Both the position numbers and the translations under genes were made by a program. Positions 58,193 through 64,000 of a DNA stretch of 64,000 bases are shown here, piece by piece. The stretch is from Cupriavidus pauculus (GTDB taxonomy: Bacteria > Pseudomonadota > Gammaproteobacteria > Burkholderiales > Burkholderiaceae). Below the pieces are notes generated by a model that made no database searches, was not told where the DNA came from, and saw only the letters and a program-made list of their open reading frames with translations. The stretch lies in the NCBI RefSeq assembly GCF_003854935.1, contig NZ_CP033969.1, forward strand, positions 372,001-436,000. Reading direction: 5' to 3'. Numbering within the stretch: position 1 is the first letter of the stretch; every line of letters starts with the position of its first letter.

Positions 58193-59392
58193 CTACCGCC
58201 CCAGAAACCCCGCCAGCCGCTGCACGCCTTCGTCCAGCCTGGCCGTGTCGCACGCATAGCACCACCGGACGAACCCCTCGCCCTCGTCGCCGAAGGCGCT
58301 GCCGGGGGCCAGGCCCAGCCGGGCCTCGCGGACCAGGCGCTTGCATAGCGCCAGGCTGTCCGTGGTGCCCGCCAGCCGGAAGAACACGTACATCGCGCCG
58401 TCGGGCGCGTGGGCTTCCACGCCGGGCAGCGCTGCCAGCCGGGTCACCAGATGGTCGCGCGACGTGTGCAGCCGCTGCACCAGATCCTGCGTGAAGGGCT
58501 CGCCCTCGTTCACGGCGACGATGCCGGCCTGCTGGACGAACGATGGCGCGCACGACGTGTTGTACTCGATCAGCTTGCCCAGGTCGTCCATCAGCGACGC
58601 CGGCAGCACCATCCAGCCGAGCCGCCAGCCCGTCATCAGCCAGGCCTTCGAGAACGAGTTCACGGCGATCACGCGCTCGTCGCGGCTGGCGATGTCGAGG
58701 AACGACGGCGCGTTGCCGCCCTCGGCGCCGTAGTAGAGCCGCTCGTAGACCTCGTCGGCGATGATCCAGATGCCGTGCCGGCGGCAGTGGTCCAGCACCG
58801 CCTGCTGCTGCACGCGCGGCATGACCCAGCCCGTGGGGTTGTTCGGCGAGTTGATCATCACGGCGCGCGTGCCGGGCGTCAGCGCGCGCAGCAGCTTGTC
58901 GACGTCGAGCGTCCAGCCGTCGGCGCCAAAGTCCAGCGTGACCGTTTCCACGGTGGCGCCCAGGATGCGCGGGATTTCAACGAGGTTCGGCCAGAGCGGC
59001 GTGACGCAGACCACGCGGTCGCCCGGCCCGGTCACCACCTGCGCGGCCAGCATCAGCGCGTTGACGCCGGCGCTGGTCACGACGATGTGGTCGACGGCCG
59101 TGTCGCCGTGCAGCCGCGTCACGTAGCCGGCCAGCGCCGCGCGCAGCGGCGCGATGCCGAGGTTGTGGGTGTAGAACGTGGCCCCTTCGGCCAGCGCGCG
59201 GGCCGCGGCGTCGCGGATGAACGCCGGGGTCACCTGGTCCGATTCGCCGAACCAGAACGGCAGCACGTCGGGCAGGCCGATGCCGGCGTTGGCTACCTCG
59301 CGGATGCGCGACGCGCGCAGGCCGTGGACGACGTCCCGCGCCAGCGGCGCGGTGTCTGGGGCGGAAGACTGGCGGGGCAGGCTGGTGGACAT
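58193..59392 (-). CDS. PLP-dependent aminotransferase, class I/II
   Basis: 399-residue fold-type I aminotransferase. The PLP lysine is in NSFSKAWLMTGWRLGW (about 237), the cofactor contacts in INSPNNPTGWVM and ADEVYERLYYG, and the substrate carboxylate arginine in the C-terminal part. The start is ATG 59392, 5 bases after AAGGAG; the GTG at 59398 overlaps that site. It lies 75 bases beyond the DUF2783 gene on the same strand and may be the last gene of the MBL-hydroxylase operon, or independent. Its amino donor and acceptor cannot be inferred. Confidence 0.9.
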   Translation of the reverse strand: MSTSLPRQSSAPDTAPLARDVVHGLRASRIREVANAGIGLPDVLPFWFGESDQVTPAFIRDAAARALAEGATFYTHNLGIAPLRAALAGYVTRLHGDTAVDHIVVTSAGVNALMLAAQVVTGPGDRVVCVTPLWPNLVEIPRILGATVETVTLDFGADGWTLDVDKLLRALTPGTRAVMINSPNNPTGWVMPRVQQQAVLDHCRRHGIWIIADEVYERLYYGAEGGNAPSFLDIASRDERVIAVNSFSKAWLMTGWRLGWMVLPASLMDDLGKLIEYNTSCAPSFVQQAGIVAVNEGEPFTQDLVQRLHTSRDHLVTRLAALPGVEAHAPDGAMYVFFRLAGTTDSLALCKRLVREARLGLAPGSAFGDEGEGFVRWCYACDTARLDEGVQRLAGFLGR

Positions 59393-59467
59393 CGGCACTC
59401 CTTGCGGCGGAAATGGATGAAGCGCCTAGCGTACCGGATTTCCGCCCACGCCCGCTGCCGATCGGAA

Positions 59468-59680
59468 TCAAGCGGCCGGGGCGTCGGCGTGGGCTGCCGA
59501 GCGGGCCAGCCGCATCGCCTCGACCAGGGTGTCGTGGTCGCCGATGTGGTTGGCCAGCAGCAGGATCAGCCGCGCGTTGGCGGCCTGGCTGGCGGCGTCG
59601 TCGAGGTCGCGGTGCATGTCGATCAGCGCCTCGTAGAAGTCGTCGGGGCGGGCGAGGTTGGGGGCGGTGTTCAGTGGCAT
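59468..59680 (-). CDS. DUF2783 small protein, likely hydroxylase partner
   Basis: 70 residues: MPLNTAPNLARPDDFYEALID, then ANARLILLLANHIGDHD, matching the DUF2783 family. Proteins of this family are encoded beside FAD-dependent aromatic hydroxylases. The 3-hydroxyphenylacetate hydroxylase MhaAB of Pseudomonas putida has a flavoprotein plus a similar-sized coupling protein, so this one may be the coupling subunit. It starts 25 bases after the hydroxylase stop with AGGACAGG upstream. That similarity is from memory and not from alignment. Confidence 0.8.
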   Translation of the reverse strand: MPLNTAPNLARPDDFYEALIDMHRDLDDAASQAANARLILLLANHIGDHDTLVEAMRLARSAAHADAPAA

Positions 59681-59705
59681 GGGCCTGTCCTGGGTTGCGG
59701 GGCCG

Positions 59706-61466
59706 TCAGGCCAGGGCCGCGGCGGTGGCCGGGGCCGGCTGCGGCAGCGGCGATGCCGGGGCGTTGCCGGTTGCGCGGGCCAGCGCGGCGCCGATGCGGG
59801 CGCTGTCCACGCCGCGCCAGCGGGCGCAGACGTGCTGGTCCGGGCGGATCAGGTAGCACGTGCCGGCGCGCGCGTCGTAGCGGCGGGCGGCCAGCCCCTC
59901 GGCGTCGCGCAGCACGGTGGCGCCGGGCCATGCCTGCGCCGAGGCCGAGATCGACGCATCGGTCACGAACACCACGCGCAGCGGGATGCCGCCCTGCTGG
60001 AGCGTGCGCAGCGCCTGGGCCTGCGCGGCGTCGAGGCCGGACGGCGCGCCGAACACCAGCACGACGAACGCATCGCCAAGGTGCTGGAGCAGCCAGGGTC
60101 GCCCCGCCCCGTCGGCGGCCTCGGCCACGGGCGCATCGACGCAGGCCGCGCCGGGCACCATCGGGCCGGCAAACCCGTCGGCATCGGCCGTGTTGAGCGG
60201 CGAGCCGTGCAGCACCGCCGGCACCGACAGCCGGCCGCTGTTCACCAGTTGCCGGGCGAATGCATGCTCGCGCGCCAGCGTCAGCACGGCATCGCGGAAC
60301 ACGCGGCTGACCGGGCTCTTGGGCGTGATGAAGTCGGTGGAACGCGTGGAGTTGCGGATGTTCTCGTCGGCGGCGAACTCGCGCTCGCTGGCGTAGCTGT
60401 CCAGCAGGCTGTCGGGCGCCTTGCCCTGCAGCACGTAGGCCAGCTTCCAGGCCAGGTTCTCGGCGTCCTGCACGCCGCTGTTGGCGCCGCGCGCGCCGAA
60501 CGGCGACACGCCATGCGCGGCGTCGCCGGCAAACAGCACGCGGCCGTGGCGGAAGCTGTCCATCCGCACGCACGAGAACGTGTAGACGCTGACCCATTCG
60601 AGTTCGAACCTTGCGTCGGGGCCGAGCAGTGCCTGCACGCGCGGGATCACGCGCTCGGGCGCCTTCTCGGCCACCGGATCGGCATCCCAGCCGAGCTGGA
60701 AGTCGATGCGCCAGACGTTGTCGGGCTGGCGGTGCAGCAGCACCGACTGGTTCGGATGGAATGGCGGGTCGAACCAGAACCAGCGCTCGGCCGGGAACGG
60801 CGCCTCCATCTTCACGTCGGCGATCAGGAAGCGGTCGCGGAACGTGTGGCCGTGGCTTTCCTGCCCCAGCAGCTTGCGCAGCGGGCTGCGCGAGCCATCG
60901 GCCGCCACCACGTAGCGCCCGCACAGCGGGTAGCAGCCGTCGGGCGTCTCGATGGTCAGCGCCACGTGGTCGGGGTGCTGGGCCACGCCCACCGCCCGGC
61001 TCTTCCAGCGGATTTCCAGGTTCGGCAGCGACTGCGCCAGCTCCAGCAGGTAGCCTTCGACGTAATACTGCTGCAGGTTGATGAACGCCGGGCGCTGGTG
61101 GCCGCCTTCGGGCAGCAGGTCGAACGCGTAGATCTGCCGGTCCTGCAGGAACACCTTGCCGACGTGCCAGCGCACGCCCTTGTCGACCATGCGGCCGCCG
61201 CAGCCCAGCCGGTCGAAGATGTCCAGCGTGCGCTTGGCGAAGCAGATGGCCCGCGAGCCGGTGGAAAGCGTGCAGTCGTCGTCGACCAGCACCACGGGCA
61301 CGCCCTGGCGCGCGAGGTCGACGGCCGTGGCCAGGCCCACGGGCCCGGCGCCGACCACCACCACCGGGTGCGGGGCGCCGGCGCAGTGGCCCGGCTGCTG
61401 CTCGGCGCACGGCGCGTAGGCGTACGTTTGCTTCTGGTAGTCGATGTCGACCGGCGTACTGCGCAT
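59706..61466 (-). CDS. FAD-dependent aromatic hydroxylase (MhpA/MhaA-like)
   Basis: 586-residue class A flavoprotein monooxygenase. The FAD-binding GAGPVGL is at 39-45, the DG motif is AADGSRSPLRKLLG and the GD motif is VLFAGDAAHGVSPFGARGANSG. A thioredoxin-like C-terminal domain (about 480-580) follows, as in phenol hydroxylase/MhpA. It should use NAD(P)H and O2 to hydroxylate a phenolic acid. Start ATG 61466 follows CGGAGACACC; an ATG at 61481 is in frame. With the DUF2783 gene behind it and the MBL gene before it, it forms one operon. MhpA has no such partner, so MhaA is the closer model. Confidence 0.88.
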   Translation of the reverse strand: MRSTPVDIDYQKQTYAYAPCAEQQPGHCAGAPHPVVVVGAGPVGLATAVDLARQGVPVVLVDDDCTLSTGSRAICFAKRTLDIFDRLGCGGRMVDKGVRWHVGKVFLQDRQIYAFDLLPEGGHQRPAFINLQQYYVEGYLLELAQSLPNLEIRWKSRAVGVAQHPDHVALTIETPDGCYPLCGRYVVAADGSRSPLRKLLGQESHGHTFRDRFLIADVKMEAPFPAERWFWFDPPFHPNQSVLLHRQPDNVWRIDFQLGWDADPVAEKAPERVIPRVQALLGPDARFELEWVSVYTFSCVRMDSFRHGRVLFAGDAAHGVSPFGARGANSGVQDAENLAWKLAYVLQGKAPDSLLDSYASEREFAADENIRNSTRSTDFITPKSPVSRVFRDAVLTLAREHAFARQLVNSGRLSVPAVLHGSPLNTADADGFAGPMVPGAACVDAPVAEAADGAGRPWLLQHLGDAFVVLVFGAPSGLDAAQAQALRTLQQGGIPLRVVFVTDASISASAQAWPGATVLRDAEGLAARRYDARAGTCYLIRPDQHVCARWRGVDSARIGAALARATGNAPASPLPQPAPATAAALA

Positions 61467-61554
61467 GGTGTCTCCGTCCATGTGTGCGTGTCGTCACGCT
61501 TGTGCTGCTGCCCGCCCCCGCCATCCGGGCGAGCGGGAAAACCGCCGCCCTGCC

Positions 61555-62514
61555 CTACGCCTGCAGCGCGGCCCACATCTCCTGGTCGCGCTGGGCCGTC
61601 CAGATGCGCGGATGCTGGATGCCTGCGGCCTCGTCGTAGGCGCGCGAGACGTCGAACGGCAGGCAGTGCTCGTAGATGAAGACGTGGCCGAACTTCGGGT
61701 CCATCGACTTGCGGGTGTGCGCCATGGCGGCCTTCAGGTCCATCTTGCCGGCCACGGCCTCGCGGCCGGCCTGCAGCAGCGTGGAGACGAAGTCCTTGGT
61801 ATAGGCCAGGCCCTTGGCCACCTCGGCCGGGCTGGTCAGCGCGGGGCCACGGCCGGGCACGAGCTTTTCGGGTTGCAGCGCGGCCAGCGCGTCGAGCGTG
61901 GCGGGCCATTGTTCGAGCTGGGCGTCGCCGCAGTAGCAGGCCGCGTCGTACTCGACCAGATCGCCCGAGAACAGCACCTTCTGCTGCGGCAGCCAGACCA
62001 CGGTGTCGCCCTTGGTGTGGCCGGCGCCCAGGTGGGCAATGCGCACTTCCAGCTTGCCCAGGAACAGCGTAATTTCCTGGTCGAAGACCAGCGTCGGCCA
62101 CGTCAGGCCGGGCACGGTCTCCACGCCGGCGAACAGGCGCGGAAAGCGCTCGATCTCGGACTTCATGTCGGCCTCGCCGCGCTCCACGATCATCTCGTAG
62201 GTGCCGCGGCTGGCAATCACCTGCTGCGCGCCCTCGGCAAAGTAGGCCGACGCGCCCAGCACGCGCACCGCGTGGTAGTGCGACAGCACCACGTACTTGA
62301 TCGGCTTGTCGGTGATGGTGCGGATGCGGGCAATCAGGTCCTGCGCCATGGCGGGCGTGGCCGTGGTGTCCACGATCATCACGCCGTCGTCGCCGATGAT
62401 CACGCCCGAGTTGGGGTCTCCCTCGGCCGTGTAGGCCCAGGCGTTCTCGGAGAGCTGCGTGAAGGTGATCTGCTTGGCTTCCAGGTCGGCCTGGGATGCG
62501 AATGCTTTTGCCAT
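61555..62514 (-). CDS. MBL-fold metallo-hydrolase with a one-metal active site
   Basis: 319 residues of metallo-β-lactamase fold. The usual HxHxDH motif reads H79-Y-H81-A-V83-R84: both second-site ligands are gone. The third-site histidine H166 (AGHTKGD) and the bridging aspartate D185 (LFSGDLVEY) are intact, but the final histidine of PGHGP is R222 (VPGRGP). So the first metal site is complete and the second is lost. It could bind one metal, or be a noncatalytic binder. RBS GACAACGAGGCAG precedes ATG 62514. It is first in the operon, with promoter and operator upstream. The substrate may be an ester or lactone of the aromatic pathway. Confidence 0.9.
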   Translation of the reverse strand: MAKAFASQADLEAKQITFTQLSENAWAYTAEGDPNSGVIIGDDGVMIVDTTATPAMAQDLIARIRTITDKPIKYVVLSHYHAVRVLGASAYFAEGAQQVIASRGTYEMIVERGEADMKSEIERFPRLFAGVETVPGLTWPTLVFDQEITLFLGKLEVRIAHLGAGHTKGDTVVWLPQQKVLFSGDLVEYDAACYCGDAQLEQWPATLDALAALQPEKLVPGRGPALTSPAEVAKGLAYTKDFVSTLLQAGREAVAGKMDLKAAMAHTRKSMDPKFGHVFIYEHCLPFDVSRAYDEAAGIQHPRIWTAQRDQEMWAALQA

Positions 62515-62573
62515 GTCTGCCTCGTTGTCTCGATAGGTATGGGCCAGCGATCTGTGGGGATCGGCGTGACTGA

Positions 62574-62602
62574 ATCTTAGGAAGGCCGCCTTTTTTAATC
62601 AA
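62574..62602 (-). promoter_or_regulatory. Sigma70 promoter of the MBL-hydroxylase operon
   Basis: On the minus strand TTGATT (62602-62597) and TAAGAT (62579-62574) are separated by exactly 17 bases. This puts the transcript start about 55-60 bases before ATG 62514. The -35 box is overlapped by the inverted repeat at 62600-62623. Confidence 0.7.
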
Positions 62603-62623
62603 TGGCAAATCCGCTTGCTATTG
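62600..62623. promoter_or_regulatory. Probable IclR operator
   Basis: CAATGGCAA-ATCCGC-TTGCTATTG: 9-base arms with one mismatch around a 6-base centre. It is 86 bases upstream of the MBL gene and about 145 upstream of the first IclR gene, so it can control both directions. The overlap with the -35 box suggests repression, or activation by contact with RNA polymerase. Confidence 0.6.
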
Positions 62624-62767
62624 GATAAACAGACCGCAAACCCTTGCCGCACCGTGCCCGCCCCCGGGAAAACCCCCAGCGCCACGCAGCGGCCCCATGC
62701 GGCGCCGGGGCCGCCCGCGCGGGGCGGATCGCTTACCATGGGCACCTTTCCAACCCGACACGCGGAC

Positions 62768-63547
62768 ATGGCACGACCCCCGGGCGAACCTGCCGGCAAG
62801 ACGCAGCGCGGCATCCAGAGCGTGGAGGTGGGCGGCCGCCTGCTGCAGGCGCTGGCCGATGCGCGGCGGCCGCTGGGCCTTGCCGAACTGGCGGCCGCCG
62901 CGCAACTGGCGCCGGCGCAGGCCCACACCTACCTGGTCAGCCTGACGCGGCTCGGGCTGATCAAGCGCGACCACCTGGACGGCAGCTACGAGCCCGGCCC
63001 GCTGGCGCTGCGGCTGGGCATGCTGCACCTTGACCATGCACCCGCCTATCGCGCGGCCGTGCCGCACGTGCGCGCGCTGGCGGCGGCCATCGGCTGCAAC
63101 GTGGCGATCAGCCTGCCGACGCCGCAGGGGCCGACCATCGTCCACTTTGCCCCGGCCGGCACGCCGCTCCACGTGAACCTGCACGTGGGCACCGTGATGG
63201 CGCTGGCGACCACGGCCACGGGCCGCACCTATTGCGCGTTCCAGCCCGCGTCGCACTGGCAGCCGATCTGGGCGCGCCAGCAGACCGGCGCGTCGGCCGC
63301 CGCGCTGCCCGCCTTCCAGGCGCAACTGGACGCCATCCGCGCGCGCGGCATGGAACACAGCATCGACACCCCCAGCCCGGCGGTTAGCAGCCTGGCGATG
63401 CCGCTGGCCGGCGCCGACGGCGCGCTGCGGCTGGTGCTGACCGCGATTGGCTCGACGGGCGCGATCGACGTCGGCTGGCGGGGCCCCGTGGCCCGCGCGA
63501 TGCGCGACACGCTCGACCGCATCGCCCGCGAGATGGAGCCCGCATGA
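62768..63547 (+). CDS. IclR family transcriptional regulator (first of a tandem pair)
   Basis: 259 residues. A winged helix-turn-helix is at about 14-75 (RGIQSVEVGGRLLQALAD, LAELAAAAQLAPAQAHTYLVSLTRLGLI), followed by an IclR effector domain with GNVAISLPTPQGPTIVHFAP-like strands and SSLAMPLAGADGALRLVLTAIG. Family members sense small organic acids. I chose ATG 62768 by analogy with the second gene, where the RGIQS motif stands 11 residues in; ATG 62738 (10 codons earlier) is possible. It overlaps the next gene by 4 bases. Confidence 0.88.
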   Translation: MARPPGEPAGKTQRGIQSVEVGGRLLQALADARRPLGLAELAAAAQLAPAQAHTYLVSLTRLGLIKRDHLDGSYEPGPLALRLGMLHLDHAPAYRAAVPHVRALAAAIGCNVAISLPTPQGPTIVHFAPAGTPLHVNLHVGTVMALATTATGRTYCAFQPASHWQPIWARQQTGASAAALPAFQAQLDAIRARGMEHSIDTPSPAVSSLAMPLAGADGALRLVLTAIGSTGAIDVGWRGPVARAMRDTLDRIAREMEPA

Positions 63548-64000
63548 GCCAGCCGGAAGACAGCAAGCCCCAGCGCGGCATCCAGTCGCTGGACAACACC
63601 GGCCAGTTGCTCGATGCGCTGGCCGACGCGGGCCGCCCGCTTTCGCTTGGCGAACTGGCGCGCGCGGCCGGCATGGTGCCGGCCAAGGCGTTCCCGCACC
63701 TGGTCAGCCTGCAGAAGATCGGCCTGCTGGCGCGCAATGCCGATGGCGATTTCGAAGCCGGCCCGCTGGCGCTGGACCTGGGGCTGGTGGCGCTGCAGCG
63801 GCTGTCGCCCACGCGCGAGGCCGAGCCCGAGGTGGTGGCGCTGGCGCATGCCACGGGGCTGTCGGTGGCGATGGCGGTATTCGGGCCGTTGGGTCCCACG
63901 GTGATCCGGCTGGAAGAAGCGTCGCGCCCGCAGCATGTGAGCCTGCGCGTGGGCACGGTGCTGTCGATGGTCAACACGGCCATCGGCCGGACCTTTGCGG
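63544..64000 (+). CDS. IclR family transcriptional regulator (second of a tandem pair; 3' end outside window)
   Basis: The 152 codons present begin with MSQPEDSKPQRGIQSLDNTG and show the same helix-turn-helix (GELARAAGMVPAKAFPHLVSLQKIGLL), then the start of the effector domain (PTVIRLEEASRPQHVSLRVG). It is still open at the window end. Its ATG overlaps the TGA of the first IclR gene (ATGA). The similarity of the two, motif by motif, marks them as duplicated paralogues that may form heteromers or read different ligands. Confidence 0.88.
   Translation, partial: MSQPEDSKPQRGIQSLDNTGQLLDALADAGRPLSLGELARAAGMVPAKAFPHLVSLQKIGLLARNADGDFEAGPLALDLGLVALQRLSPTREAEPEVVALAHATGLSVAMAVFGPLGPTVIRLEEASRPQHVSLRVGTVLSMVNTAIGRTFA

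Overview
The window is GC-rich chromosomal DNA, densely packed with genes and with very short intergenic gaps. It reads as a betaproteobacterium of the Burkholderiaceae, most likely Cupriavidus or a close Ralstonia relative. I infer this from the FmdB-DUF502-aspS operon, the ubiE/Tim44-like/ubiJ/ubiB block, the very large DUF3683 FAD/Fe-S oxidoreductase and the style of the catabolic accessory genes; it was not tested by a database search. I see no rRNA, tRNA, prophage, insertion sequence or CRISPR array. Every complete gene appears intact; the first and last genes are cut by the window edges.

Layout. 1-2431 (minus): an NMT1/SsuA-type ABC importer (binding protein, ATPase, permease) coupled by ATGA overlaps. 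2604-5016: an Atm1-type exporter divergent from a YciA-type thioesterase. 5130-13389 (minus): a beta-oxidation block (TetR regulator, acyl-CoA dehydrogenase, FadN-type dehydrogenase/hydratase, thiolase, DegV-family protein, crotonase) with palindromic operator candidates upstream of tetR. 13695-17937: clsB, mobB, an EEP-family phosphatase, nudB and an unrecognised membrane-anchored coiled-coil protein. 18137-22673: aspS, DUF502, FmdB and a sodium:solute symporter. 22938-30137: ubiB, ubiJ, Tim44-like, ubiE, DUF971, a YddA/SbmA-type ABC protein and a HIT protein. 30227-34954: the 1324-residue FAD/Fe-S oxidoreductase and a YqaA-like membrane protein with a His-rich loop.

35222-43436 (plus) is a full molybdenum-hydroxylase operon, coxS-L-M-D-E-G-xdhC-mocA. 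Its large subunit carries the form II signature, so the substrate is probably not CO. 43511-44195 is a tandem array of paired hairpins. 44212-48300 (minus) is a trehalose operon (otsB, a GH15 glucosidase, otsA). 48502-50879 (plus) is ilvA-queF. 51093-52463 is an OprB-like porin. 52659-57939 (plus) is a TetR-controlled tripartite ABC efflux operon.

58193-64000 holds the most interesting accessory module. A minus-strand operon encodes an MBL-fold protein that has lost its second metal site, a flavoprotein hydroxylase, a 70-residue DUF2783 protein and an aminotransferase. It diverges from two overlapping IclR genes. An inverted repeat in the divergent region overlaps the -35 box of a good sigma70 promoter for the catabolic operon. 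The hydroxylase plus tiny partner recalls the two-component 3-hydroxyphenylacetate hydroxylase MhaAB, so an aromatic catabolic role is likely.

A family of paired hairpin repeats with a spacing of about 68-70 bases recurs at several intergenic sites, mainly where genes converge, and probably serves as bidirectional terminators or REP-like elements.
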